A DNA stretch of 64,000 bases from an uncultured Pelagibacteraceae bacterium (GTDB taxonomy: Bacteria; Pseudomonadota; Alphaproteobacteria; Pelagibacterales; Pelagibacteraceae): assembly GCA_902597675.1 (NCBI GenBank), contig CACJYR010000002.1, forward strand, positions 1 to 64,000, read 5' to 3'. A model generated the notes under the pieces. The model was not told the DNA's origin and did no database searches. It saw only the letters and a list, made by a program, of their open reading frames with translations. Numbering within the stretch: the stretch's first letter is position 1; each line of letters opens with the position of its first letter. Below are positions 32,713-42,192 of this stretch, piece after piece. The position numbers and the translations under genes were made by a program.

Positions 32713-33450
32713 ATGAAGAAAAAAAGATCTAATAATTCTGGTTTGTCAATTTTAGAGGCTTTAGTATCTACTGCTATTGTTGGAATTGGTTTCATAGCCA
32801 TATTACAAATGACAAACTTTTCAGCTCAATCAATTACGAACTCAGGTGAACGAACTAAAGCGAATTATTTAACTGGGATGATTGCTGAAGATGTTATAGG
32901 TAGTAAAAATACCTTATTTGGTATTAATTCAGATAGTGAGGATATTCAATATGGTCAAGATGGCTCTGTATCATTATCTAGTGGAGCTGATGCAAGTGAT
33001 GTTGTAAAATTTTCAGAGCACTTAAATACTGATGGTTGGAACGCACAATTAAATTGTGGAGGTAGCACAAATACGTCAAATACTGCTGACGCAGCTAATA
33101 ATACAGGTCAAGAAAATATTTATGATACCCAAAATATTGATGCCCCTAGGAATAAAAAACAAAAATGGGATTTGATATTTAATGAAAATAGATTTTTAAA
33201 ATGTAGATCTAACAATGAGACAAAAAAAGTAGAAGTTTTCTCAGTATGTAGATGGCCTGGCTGCACAAATCAATCAGATCTTGTATTTGATGAACCAATT
33301 TTTATTGGTAGGGTAGAAATGAAACTCAACGATGGGAAAAAACGAAAATTTTTATACTTTCAGTCAGATTACAAAATAAAAACAGATAACGGACAAGCAC
33401 CTGGAGGACAAGATGGAGGCGGCGGCATGATAGGACAACCATCAGGTTAA
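32713..33450 (+). CDS. pilV: minor prepilin PilV-like
   Basis: 245 residues from ATG 32713, two bases after the previous stop; an upstream frame extension overlaps the preceding gene and is not leader-like. Leader MKKKRSNNSG^LSILEALVSTAIVGIGF has Glu at +5 and the A-L-V-S-T pattern of PilV. The globular region has several cysteines (LNCGG, LKCRS, VCRWPGC) and ends in a Gly-rich tail (GGQDGGGGMIG). Second of four minor prepilins in the order FimU-V-W-X that typifies the tip priming complex. Confidence 0.85.
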   Translation: MKKKRSNNSGLSILEALVSTAIVGIGFIAILQMTNFSAQSITNSGERTKANYLTGMIAEDVIGSKNTLFGINSDSEDIQYGQDGSVSLSSGADASDVVKFSEHLNTDGWNAQLNCGGSTNTSNTADAANNTGQENIYDTQNIDAPRNKKQKWDLIFNENRFLKCRSNNETKKVEVFSVCRWPGCTNQSDLVFDEPIFIGRVEMKLNDGKKRKFLYFQSDYKIKTDNGQAPGGQDGGGGMIGQPSG

Positions 33451-34386
33451 ATGAAAAAAAAATATCTAAAACATATATCTGGCTTAACTTTAATCGAAAT
33501 TATGATTGGTATTGTTGTTTCATCCTTAATGATGGCAGCAATGTATACAACTTATTCAATTGTTAATACTACTTATAGTCAAGTGACCAATAAAGCTCAG
33601 ATCAGTAGATCATCAAGAGATTTAATAGAACTACTTATTCGAGATGTAAGGATGTCAGGATTTAAATATTATCTTGGTCAAAATACAAGGGGATACCCCG
33701 AACAAAGCTATTTACAATTTAAGGGTGGTACAACAACAATTCAAGATAGTCATGATCCTATTGTAATTGTTCCTAACTCATTAGGTCATAGTATTAGTGA
33801 TACAGTACCAACTCCTACACCTAAACATGATGTTACAGATTTATGTTGTGATAAAATACACATTGTTTTTGATGACTTTGACCATGTTGATGGACTCCAG
33901 CCTTACAAGAGATATAAAGTAACTTATTACGCAAAGCCAGTTGGTGTGGTTGGGGAGGATCCTAGATATGCAATCTATAAATCAAAGATTAGCTGGCAGC
34001 AAGCACGAGAAAGAGTCACAGATGATTTTCCACCTACTGGAGATTGGGTTGCAGATTGTTCTGAGTGTTATCATGATCAACTAGTAAGAGATTATGTTGA
34101 AGATATGGAATTTATTGCCCTTGATAGAGAGGGGAGAAGACTTACACCATCTCCAAGCCCCACGAGTCCTCAAGGTAGAAACAATTTATACAAGATAAGA
34201 TCTGTTGATATAAAAATAGCTTTTAGATCTGAGAATGAATTTTATAGATTTGATGCAAGACCAGGCAAGGAGAGACCATTAAGTGGATTTGCAAGAACGA
34301 TTAAAAGTTATTCTGACAGATATTTAAGAGACACTGTTGTTATCTCAGTCTATACAAGAAATATATTAGATGATGGACTTTTTTAA
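33451..34386 (+). CDS. pilW: minor prepilin PilW-like
   Basis: 311 residues. Leader MKKKYLKHISG^LTLIEIMIGIVVSS with Glu at +5, then a long helix and KAQISRSSRDLIELLIRDVR, characteristic of PilW/GspJ proteins, with DLCCDKIHIVFDD in the globular domain. Starts immediately after the pilV stop and overlaps pilX by one base. Confidence 0.86.
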   Translation: MKKKYLKHISGLTLIEIMIGIVVSSLMMAAMYTTYSIVNTTYSQVTNKAQISRSSRDLIELLIRDVRMSGFKYYLGQNTRGYPEQSYLQFKGGTTTIQDSHDPIVIVPNSLGHSISDTVPTPTPKHDVTDLCCDKIHIVFDDFDHVDGLQPYKRYKVTYYAKPVGVVGEDPRYAIYKSKISWQQARERVTDDFPPTGDWVADCSECYHDQLVRDYVEDMEFIALDREGRRLTPSPSPTSPQGRNNLYKIRSVDIKIAFRSENEFYRFDARPGKERPLSGFARTIKSYSDRYLRDTVVISVYTRNILDDGLF

Positions 34387-35174
34387 TGAATAAAAAAAAT
34401 CAAAAAGGTTTTACTTTAATTTTATCACTTGTACTTTTGTTAGTGATGTCATTGATGGGTGGTAGTTTAATAGTTATTTCTTCTGGAGATCATCAAAGTA
34501 ATAATACAAGTGACGAATACCAACAAACTTTCTATGTTGCCGAGCATGCTTTGGTTGAGGCTGAGAAGTATGTTATTAATGAAATGATTGGCCCATGGGT
34601 CGATCCACAATCAACAATTAGAGTAGTACCACCGGGTGCTGGCGCTTCGACTGAAGAATTAGAAGCACATGCTAATTATCTAAATTCACTACAACAACAA
34701 GCAACTTTAAATGGTGGATTTGCAAGACACACTGATGCCAGCGTTCCTTGGCCCCTCGGAAGGGGTACACCAGTAAATATAAACACTGGGGCTGAAACAC
34801 CTTGTTTAAATAGTTTCAGAAATCTTGATCGAAATGATGCCGGTGATGTAACGCTTGCATTTCATAGTTGGGCTCAAAATTGGAATTTTGGTGAATTGAT
34901 ACGGCCTATCTTAGAGTCTGAAAATGCAAGTGATACAGAGATAGAACATATGCAAAGATATAGATGGGAATTTTTTGTAATTAATTCTGGCAGTTCAAAT
35001 TTTAAAGGAGCTGGGACCAGTTTAAAAAAAACCTCAACAAATGTTCAAAGACAGGGTACAGTTTTTAAAATATATGGTTGTGGATATTTTATGCCAAGAG
35101 GAACTGATTTGGATGATATTGATGACCCTGAAATATTAATACCTTTAGAGTCTGTAATAATTTTATCTAGCTGA
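34386..35174 (+). CDS. pilX: minor prepilin PilX-like
   Basis: 262 residues. MNKKNQKG^FTLILSLVLLLVMSLMGGS then SGDHQSNNTSDEYQQTFYVAEHALVEAEKY is the PilX N-terminal domain, including the A-E-x-A-L-x-x-A-E helix. As in many PilX/GspK proteins the +5 Glu is replaced (Leu here), consistent with a tip-most subunit that does not need it. The C-terminal part contains two cysteines. Last of the minor prepilin run; a 67-bp gap follows. Confidence 0.82.
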   Translation: MNKKNQKGFTLILSLVLLLVMSLMGGSLIVISSGDHQSNNTSDEYQQTFYVAEHALVEAEKYVINEMIGPWVDPQSTIRVVPPGAGASTEELEAHANYLNSLQQQATLNGGFARHTDASVPWPLGRGTPVNINTGAETPCLNSFRNLDRNDAGDVTLAFHSWAQNWNFGELIRPILESENASDTEIEHMQRYRWEFFVINSGSSNFKGAGTSLKKTSTNVQRQGTVFKIYGCGYFMPRGTDLDDIDDPEILIPLESVIILSS

Positions 35175-35241
35175 GCCCAAAATGGTTATATTTGACAAAA
35201 TTTACCATTTATTATTTTTATTGAATCAATAATATTAAATA

Positions 35242-35763
35242 ATGAAAATTTTCTCTAAAATAAAATTATTCATGCTTATTTTTTTTAGCTTAAATATTTC
35301 TGCTTATGCTTGTGATTTTATCAAAGTTCCAATGGGGACATTAATTTCTGCAATTGAAGATCAATATGATGATCTACCTGATACTAGTAGTGATGAGTGG
35401 GGTAGTGAAACTTTAAAATATAATTATGATACTTCCAACTTCTGTGATGATGAGTTATTGAAAAATTCATATATGAATATTTTTGTTAAAGAAAAAAAAT
35501 TAATTGGCATTGAAATTGAAGGAATTGATGTAGATAAAAATATCAATCAATTATTAAAATTTTCTGAAATCAATTTTGGTTTAAAGGATGAGCAAGCAAA
35601 AAAAGAAAATTGGGTAGGGGTTGTTGATTTAAGCACAGGTGGGAAATCTATCTTATATGGTAAAGTCATGGGATTGGATGGAATATACGAAAGTATAGAA
35701 ATTACGACACCTGCTTACGGAGATTTTTTAATTATGGGTGATGTTGTGGAGATGAACCAATGA
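35242..35763 (+). CDS. secreted protein of unknown function within the pilus locus
   Basis: 173 residues. Signal peptide (about 1-22, FMLIFFSLNISAYA) followed by an acidic domain with two cysteines (ACDFIK and NFCDDE) and mixed alpha/beta character. I recognise no family. It overlaps pilY1 by 4 bp, a strong sign of coupled expression, so a role with the PilY1/minor-pilin tip complex is plausible: pilot, chaperone or inhibitor of pilus assembly are the open options. Confidence 0.75.
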   Translation: MKIFSKIKLFMLIFFSLNISAYACDFIKVPMGTLISAIEDQYDDLPDTSSDEWGSETLKYNYDTSNFCDDELLKNSYMNIFVKEKKLIGIEIEGIDVDKNINQLLKFSEINFGLKDEQAKKENWVGVVDLSTGGKSILYGKVMGLDGIYESIEITTPAYGDFLIMGDVVEMNQ

Positions 35764-38700
35764 TCAAAACTATTAAAACTTTTTTAATTTTATTTGTTTT
35801 TTTTAGTTATAATCAAGTAGGTTTTTCTAAACCACTGCCACCAGGATCTGGATCAGGGGATGTTCCTGCAAATATATTATTTTTATTAGACAGCTCAGCT
35901 AGTATGAATCGTCAAATTGGTGCTGGAATTCCACATATATCATCTATAACAATTGATGGTGATGGAAATAAAATTTTAACTTCGGTCGATAGAAGAACGG
36001 GTGGAATTTATAAGTTTAATTCTGATGGTGAACAAATAGCTATTAATTATCGTAATCAAAACGGAGTATCCCTGGCAACTCGGAGATGGGTAATGGGTCC
36101 AGGCACTGATAATGTGTGTGATTTTAGAATTGGGACTGGAACAGGAACAACAACAAACTTTAATATTGGACGGGACTTTCAATTTCATGAAGTAGAATAT
36201 CAAGCTGGAGTAACTGTGGGTGGAACAACAATTAGTAATGAAGATTTATTATTTGTTGGAATATATAATGATAATAGACAACCTTATATTTTTGCACTTA
36301 ATAGTAATATGGAATGTCGATTAGCCATAACAGGGGGAGGGGGAGATGCGATCAGAGGCTTCGATATCGCCATGAGAGATGGAGTGCCAGCAATTTATTG
36401 GTTTGGTGGAACTAGTAGAGAAAGAAGAGGAGCTTACTTATCTACATGTAATCTTGGAGCAGGAACTTGTGACGATATGGTTGGTCGAGGTAGAAATCGA
36501 ACAGATACATATGGTCGATTATTTTCCGCCACCCGAATAAGAATAGCTGATGGTGCTAATATAATGTATTTAGCAAGTAATAGTGATATGTTTGGTTATA
36601 CATTACCTGATCAAGTAAATGGTCTTCCAGTAAATACCCAAACCCCGTTGAGACACTGTAATCCGATGTCTAGAATTATGGTTATTGGACTTTCTAATAC
36701 AGATGATGATATTTTTTACGCTGGTGATTGGAATGAGGCTAGAATTTATAAATATGAATGGGCAGATAATAGAAATTGTACTGAGTTAGCAGCTGCTGGA
36801 ACGAATAGTGCTTTAAAAAATAGTGGAAATGCAGGTACTATCGCAGCGGATAGTATTAGAATAGATAGGGGCGTTGGGGGATTAAGAGTTATTGGGGATA
36901 GAATTTTATTTCCATCTAGATCTTATGTTACTGAATTATCGGAAGCATCTTTTAATACGGCTAATAGAGATAATATGTGGCAAAACTCGATTGGCGGAGG
37001 AAAAGTTACTAGATGGACTGGAGCAAAATCTGCTCTAGCGGCTGTTTTCAGTGATGGTACTTTAACCTCTGGAGCCAATTTTGGTTTCGGTCACTGGAAT
37101 GCAGGTCAGGGTGAAAGAGGTAGAAGAGTTAGACCCCTTGGTGGTGCATGGTGTCATGGTAATGGTACAAGATGTAACTACTATGGTGGTTGGACGGGTA
37201 ATGCACCAGACGTGGGGCGTAGTGTGGAATGTACTAGAAACTCATGTTTGAATGTTGGAATAGGTCCTAATGGAGCTGCAAATGCTATGGCAGTACTTGA
37301 TACTCTAGGAGTTGAATGGGGAACAGACTCAGAGGCTTTTTCTCAAATAGCTTTAGAATATTTTACAGGACCCGTGTCCTCTCCGATTGATCCAAACTCA
37401 GATTGTCAATTAAACTACGTTATAGTTATTGGAGATGGTGAGCAGTCAGGTACAGGTGTTAATGGTCAGGCAGGTCGAACCGCAGACCGATTGACAAGAT
37501 TAAGACAGGAATTTGGAGTAAAAACTTTAATGGTTGCTTATGGTGGTGGTATTAGTAACAGAGGTATGAATTCATTTAATGCTTTAGCAAGAATAGGTTC
37601 ATGTGATAATGCTGGAGATCAAGAGTGCATGGATACAATTGTTGCAGATACTCCTCAAGATTTAAGAACCCAATTGCAATCCATTATCAGACAAATAATA
37701 GCTGAAAGACTGGCTTTTACTGCACCATCGATAACCGCAACAATTCAAGAGGGAGGTTCATTGTATCAAGCACAATTTGCTTATGAACAATTTGGTGAAT
37801 GGCAGGGAACAATCTTGAGAAAACAATTAAATGCAGACGGCACTGTAGAACATGAAGAAAATCATCCAGGAAATTGGAGTTCAGCTGAACGGGTTAGACT
37901 CCAAGCTGCTCGGGATGACAGAAATATTTGGACTGCAATGCCAGCGGTGTCATACATTGGCAATTGGAATAATTTCAGAGACTCGGATGAAACTCGAAAT
38001 GAGATTTCCGCATTATTCAATCAACTAGACTTTAATCTAGTTGACTATTACGACGGCACAGCTGGTCAGCGCTGTCCAAATCTTGGAGAAGCAGGTACCG
38101 CTGATGAGCTAAGGGGTTTAATTAGTTTTATGAGAGGTGCTGATTATTTTGATTATAATGGTGATTGTGATATTACTGAGACACGTGAACATGTCCAAGG
38201 AGATATTTATCATTCACAATTGATTGAAATCGGGTCTCCAGACGGAAGCACTCAGTTCACAGACAATAATCAAGAAGCTTATTATAGAACTATTAACAAT
38301 TATCAAAACTTCAGAGCTATATATTCTCAAAGAAGAAATGTTCTTTATGCTGGATCTAATAGTGGAATGTTACATGCAATCAATGCAGAAACTGGAGACG
38401 AAGAATGGGCATTTATTCCACCGTTTATAGCAGGAAGATTACCTATAATAATTAATCAACAGCTTGATGATGTTGGCAATAATAATACTGGAGGATCAAA
38501 TGCAATATTTGGTGTTGATGGTTCCCCTATTGTGCATGATGTTTTTATGAGAGGATTGCAGCCCAATGGTGAGCTAGAGGATGATCCTTCTTGGCATACG
38601 ATACTGATGGTTCCTTATGGTAGAGGAGGAGCGGGTTTCTCAGTTTTAGATGTGACAAACCCAATTATCTCGCCTGGTGTGGGTCCATTACATATGTTCT

Positions 38701-40472
38701 CAGTATATAATGATTTTATTAATCAAGTTGTTTACATTGCTGATGAAAACGGAAATATAACAGAAAGACAATATACCGCTAATACTGTTAACATAGAAGA
38801 TTCGAGAGAAGCACTACGAGCAAATACAAATTTAGATAATGTTTTAACTCTGGATGGCTGGCCAGGTAGTGATTCCACAATTTTCCAAGATCCAGTTGCA
38901 GTTTGTCAAAGCAACGATGACGTCACTGGTGGTTTTGCTGCTAATGGGACCAATACATGTTATCGAGGAACAACTTATACATTTGATAGTATTCAATTTG
39001 ATGTACCAGATAATTCTGTAGTTCCACCTGAGATGATTAATGTCTCAGCAGCGGTAAGTGGTGGAGAATTTGAACCAGTGACATTTACTGAAGCTAGAAT
39101 GGTCAATGGTTCATTAGTGATTACTTTTGAAGAACCCTTAACATATAATCCAGGTGGAAGCGTCAGGGAAACAAGACAAACAGATAACTTTTTTATACAA
39201 TCTACTTGCTCAGCAGCAACAGGAATTCCACCTGAATTTGACTATAGCAAAATGGGAGAAACTTGGTCAACGCCAAGAATAGTTAGATTACCATCAGACA
39301 ATCCAAACCAAATAGATGATAGAAATTTTGATAAGTATGTTGCAATTATGGGAGGTGGCCTTGCTGCGAACAACTTATGTACGGGTTCTGCTGTATACTT
39401 AGTTGAGTTAAATAATATGGAAGATCCAGGAAGAATTTATGGAGCTGCTCAAAATAATGGACCAATTACAATAATAGACACTTCACCAAATGGTATTGCT
39501 ATTGGTAATGATATCATTGATACACCCACTGGAAGTGACATAGACAATTCAGTTCCAACAACGCCGATCGTTATCACACCAGATACAGCTTTTGGTATAC
39601 CATGGCGAGGAGCGTTGGTATATGTCAACGATCGAGAAGGTAAAATTACAAAAATAAATTTAACAGACTCTACAAAAAATGGAGCACAATTATTTGACCA
39701 GACTACACTTTTTAAACTTAATGCTACTGGATTAAATGGAAGAGTATCGTTCTTTGGCATGGATGCTGGAGTGGGAGTATCTACCAGAGACTTCTGGCTT
39801 TTTGGGGGAACAGGAAACTTTAATCAATTGGGAGCAAGAGGACAATTTATGGATAATATTTTATATGGCATAAGAGATAGAGACTATCCATTCTTTAGAC
39901 ATTTAAATGGTGTACAAATTCCAAGAGAGACGGATCCCGTATTTGTTGAAACAGCTCACTTAGGAGCAGATGCGGCAAGAACTATTGATGATGCAGCAGT
40001 ATGTTCTGATGTAACTGGTGATATCGCCGGTGACCTTTGTCCTAGAACAGAAGATGCTTGGGTTATTCATTTGGATACCGTCGATGGTTTGCCAACTAAT
40101 GATCTTAATACTTTAAATTCATTTAGAAAAACCTCAGCACCACCAACATTGTTTCAAGGACAAGTATATTTCCCTGTTTATGAACCACCGGCAGGTGCTA
40201 ATAGATGTAATATAGGAAATGCATATATTTGTGCATCTGACGATGAATGTGGAACTAATAATTCACATGAATTAATTAAAGGAGGTCGGGGAAATGGAAG
40301 CGCATGTGTATTTGTCAGAGAAGGAGTTTTGTCTGAGCTAGTTATCTTTGATAATAAACTTTTCGCAAACGTTGCAGGACCATCTGAAACAGAACAAACT
40401 TTATATTCCATCTTAGCTATTGCCGGCGAAGTATTATCCAATAGAGGTGGTTGGCGAGATGTTGGTTTTTAA
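35760..40472 (+). CDS. pilY1: PilY1-like pilus tip adhesin/mechanosensor
   Basis: 1570 residues, the largest protein here. Signal peptide (about 1-23), then NILFLLDSSASMNRQIG, a D-x-S-x-S metal-ion-dependent adhesion (VWA-like) start. The long middle (about 60-500) contains glycine-rich repeats of a propeller-like type with several cysteines. The C-terminal PilY1 propeller includes YAGSNSGMLHAINAETGDEE, GVDGSPIVHDVF, APPTLFQGQVYFPVY and acidic loops such as DYNGDCDIT that resemble calcium sites. PilY1 caps the minor-pilin complex, promotes extension against PilT and mediates adhesion. Longer than the roughly 1160-residue Pseudomonas protein, mainly through the insertion after the VWA start. 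Confidence 0.9.
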   Translation: MIKTIKTFLILFVFFSYNQVGFSKPLPPGSGSGDVPANILFLLDSSASMNRQIGAGIPHISSITIDGDGNKILTSVDRRTGGIYKFNSDGEQIAINYRNQNGVSLATRRWVMGPGTDNVCDFRIGTGTGTTTNFNIGRDFQFHEVEYQAGVTVGGTTISNEDLLFVGIYNDNRQPYIFALNSNMECRLAITGGGGDAIRGFDIAMRDGVPAIYWFGGTSRERRGAYLSTCNLGAGTCDDMVGRGRNRTDTYGRLFSATRIRIADGANIMYLASNSDMFGYTLPDQVNGLPVNTQTPLRHCNPMSRIMVIGLSNTDDDIFYAGDWNEARIYKYEWADNRNCTELAAAGTNSALKNSGNAGTIAADSIRIDRGVGGLRVIGDRILFPSRSYVTELSEASFNTANRDNMWQNSIGGGKVTRWTGAKSALAAVFSDGTLTSGANFGFGHWNAGQGERGRRVRPLGGAWCHGNGTRCNYYGGWTGNAPDVGRSVECTRNSCLNVGIGPNGAANAMAVLDTLGVEWGTDSEAFSQIALEYFTGPVSSPIDPNSDCQLNYVIVIGDGEQSGTGVNGQAGRTADRLTRLRQEFGVKTLMVAYGGGISNRGMNSFNALARIGSCDNAGDQECMDTIVADTPQDLRTQLQSIIRQIIAERLAFTAPSITATIQEGGSLYQAQFAYEQFGEWQGTILRKQLNADGTVEHEENHPGNWSSAERVRLQAARDDRNIWTAMPAVSYIGNWNNFRDSDETRNEISALFNQLDFNLVDYYDGTAGQRCPNLGEAGTADELRGLISFMRGADYFDYNGDCDITETREHVQGDIYHSQLIEIGSPDGSTQFTDNNQEAYYRTINNYQNFRAIYSQRRNVLYAGSNSGMLHAINAETGDEEWAFIPPFIAGRLPIIINQQLDDVGNNNTGGSNAIFGVDGSPIVHDVFMRGLQPNGELEDDPSWHTILMVPYGRGGAGFSVLDVTNPIISPGVGPLHMFSVYNDFINQVVYIADENGNITERQYTANTVNIEDSREALRANTNLDNVLTLDGWPGSDSTIFQDPVAVCQSNDDVTGGFAANGTNTCYRGTTYTFDSIQFDVPDNSVVPPEMINVSAAVSGGEFEPVTFTEARMVNGSLVITFEEPLTYNPGGSVRETRQTDNFFIQSTCSAATGIPPEFDYSKMGETWSTPRIVRLPSDNPNQIDDRNFDKYVAIMGGGLAANNLCTGSAVYLVELNNMEDPGRIYGAAQNNGPITIIDTSPNGIAIGNDIIDTPTGSDIDNSVPTTPIVITPDTAFGIPWRGALVYVNDREGKITKINLTDSTKNGAQLFDQTTLFKLNATGLNGRVSFFGMDAGVGVSTRDFWLFGGTGNFNQLGARGQFMDNILYGIRDRDYPFFRHLNGVQIPRETDPVFVETAHLGADAARTIDDAAVCSDVTGDIAGDLCPRTEDAWVIHLDTVDGLPTNDLNTLNSFRKTSAPPTLFQGQVYFPVYEPPAGANRCNIGNAYICASDDECGTNNSHELIKGGRGNGSACVFVREGVLSELVIFDNKLFANVAGPSETEQTLYSILAIAGEVLSNRGGWRDVGF

Positions 40473-40540
40473 ATAAAAGTTTTTTTAAATCTTCAATTGG
40501 ATCAAAAGTTTCACAATAATACTTATAAAAAAAATTTTTA

Positions 40541-41275
40541 TTAATTAATTAGACTTTTTAGTTTATTCTTAAGTTTATCTTTATTCTTATTCAGTTTCTC
40601 TTTTACCTTATCTTCTATGACACCAGTATCAAAATTTTCAAACTTATCTAACAATTCATTGCTTAATACTTTATCTTTGATGGTCTCCAGAGTACTATTA
40701 AAAACTTTTTTCAATTCATCTTTATAATCTTTACTCTTATTAGTATTACCAATGTTCTTAAAGTTTAAATCCTTCAATGAAAAATTTTTATCAATATTTA
40801 ATTCTGGTGATAATACTGATACTGAAATATTTTTGGCATCAAGATTTCTAATATTAAAATATTTATTTGATTGTGAACTTGTAGTTTTGTTTGAAAGATC
40901 TTTCTGTAGTGATCTGACATTATCTGTAAGCCGTTGATTAGAAAAATTAAAATAATAATTAACACTTATATCTTTCAATTGAACATCATTAATTAATATA
41001 TTGTTTGAAAAAATTGACAACGCATCCAAATTTACCTTAACAGAATTTATTCTAACCAAGTATCCTTGAAATTCTTTGTTTACTAAATTAATGCCTTTAG
41101 CATCTGCAGCGCCACTCAAATAATCAATATTTAATTTTTCGATTGTTACTTTTCTACCTAAAGAACTTGAAACATTATCTTCTAAAATGTTTTTTATTAA
41201 TCTATCGCCCATAAATTCAATTAATAAAAAAAATGATATTGATAAAACTATGATTAAGGTAAAAAATTTTTTCAT
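40541..41275 (-). CDS. AsmA/DUF748-like membrane-anchored protein, uncharacterised
   Basis: 244 residues. N-terminal membrane helix (FFTLIIVLSISFFLLIEFMG) then DRLIKNILEDNVSSSLGRKVTIEKLNIDY and repeated short strands (VKVNLDALSIFSNNILINDV), the opening pattern of AsmA-like repeat-beta-groove proteins. The C-terminal part is a Lys/Asp/Asn-rich coiled coil. Full AsmA-like proteins are far longer, so this is a truncated or minimal relative. Transcribed with the prepilin peptidase gene 64 bp upstream, opposite to the pilus genes on both sides. Confidence 0.6.
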   Translation of the reverse strand: MKKFFTLIIVLSISFFLLIEFMGDRLIKNILEDNVSSSLGRKVTIEKLNIDYLSGAADAKGINLVNKEFQGYLVRINSVKVNLDALSIFSNNILINDVQLKDISVNYYFNFSNQRLTDNVRSLQKDLSNKTTSSQSNKYFNIRNLDAKNISVSVLSPELNIDKNFSLKDLNFKNIGNTNKSKDYKDELKKVFNSTLETIKDKVLSNELLDKFENFDTGVIEDKVKEKLNKNKDKLKNKLKSLIN

Positions 41276-41339
41276 AACAAGTTATTATATCATTTGATAT
41301 TTTTTTCTAATAATTAGCTGATCAAACTGGGCACACTTA

Positions 41340-42104
41340 TTAGTTTAAGAATAATTTAATCTGCTCATTTAAAAAAAGAAAAATTAAACATCCTATGATG
41401 AGGTAGGGGCCAAAAGGGATTTGAGACGAAAGTTTTTTTTTATTCTTAATTAAATCTGGTATCACACTGATCAAAGCAACAGCAGATGAAAAAAAAATAA
41501 CAAAAGGTATAGAAATCCATCCAAACCAGAAACCGATTACAGAAAGAAGCTTAGCATCTCCCAATCCCATTCCTTCTTTATTTCTTAATTTTTTATAAAT
41601 AAAAATTATTAACCAAATGATAATGTATCCGAACAATCCACCTATTAAGGAATTAATAAAATTTGGAAATAAAAAGATATTAAGATTAGGATCAAAGGAT
41701 TTAAAAAAACCAATTAGGATTAATGGGTAAGTTATTTCATTTGGAATTATAAAATGTTTTAAATCGATAAAAAAAATTATCACAAAGCCAATACATAAAA
41801 TAAAAAACAATAGACTTGTTGAAGTGAGACCAAACGAATAAAATATAAATACAAAACTAAAAGCAGTGATTAACTCTACCATAAAATATTTGGAATTTAT
41901 TTGTGCTGAGCAATCCCTACATTGAGCTTTCAGAATGATAAAAGACAATAAAGGTATGTTGTCATACCATTTAATTTGTTTTTTACATGCTGGACAATGA
42001 GACCGGCCATAGATAACACTTAAATTATCAGGAATTCTATGAATACACACATTACTAAAACTCCCCCATATACTTCCGAAGATAAATACTATAATATAGG
42101 ACAC
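41340..42104 (-). CDS. pilD: prepilin peptidase/N-methyltransferase PilD
   Basis: 254 residues, polytopic. N-terminal cytosolic loop with paired C-x-x-C motifs (HCPACKKQIKWYDNIPLLSF and AQCRDCSAQI), then membrane segments and the two catalytic aspartates in IIFFIDLKHFIIPNEITYP and EGMGLGDAKLLSVIG. This A24 aspartic peptidase cleaves prepilin leaders and methylates the new N-terminus. It serves all prepilins in the locus. Divergent from the GAF-PP2C gene, with about 80 bp between starts. Confidence 0.95.
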   Translation of the reverse strand: MSYIIVFIFGSIWGSFSNVCIHRIPDNLSVIYGRSHCPACKKQIKWYDNIPLLSFIILKAQCRDCSAQINSKYFMVELITAFSFVFIFYSFGLTSTSLLFFILCIGFVIIFFIDLKHFIIPNEITYPLILIGFFKSFDPNLNIFLFPNFINSLIGGLFGYIIIWLIIFIYKKLRNKEGMGLGDAKLLSVIGFWFGWISIPFVIFFSSAVALISVIPDLIKNKKKLSSQIPFGPYLIIGCLIFLFLNEQIKLFLN

Positions 42105-42135
42105 AATTTATAGTTTTATTAGAGAGGAAAATTCT

Positions 42136-42192
42136 ATGAGCCCATCAATGCAGTATTGTATAAGCATCATTGCATCTGTTAAGTGCAAATAG
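42136..42192 (+). CDS. possible 18-codon leader peptide upstream of the GAF-PP2C gene
   Basis: ATG at 42136 preceded by a good ribosome-binding site (AGAGAGGAAA, 42121-42130) opens an 18-codon frame, MSPSMQYCISIIASVKCK, that ends in TAG at 42190-42192. It overlaps the GTG (42183) that is the earliest start of the downstream phosphatase frame. The only strong ribosome-binding site in this intergenic region therefore belongs to the short frame, not the long one. It may be a leader whose translation controls the downstream gene. Confidence 0.3.
   Translation: MSPSMQYCISIIASVKCK

Noticed and set aside
35192-35215. TTGACA near 35192 as a promoter for the secreted protein and pilY1
   Set aside because: No -10 hexamer at an acceptable spacing (the nearest TATTAT is only 12 bp away).
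39449-40441. Minus-strand open frames opposite pilY1
   Set aside because: Composition is that of antisense of a real gene; pilY1 family motifs run continuously on the plus strand.
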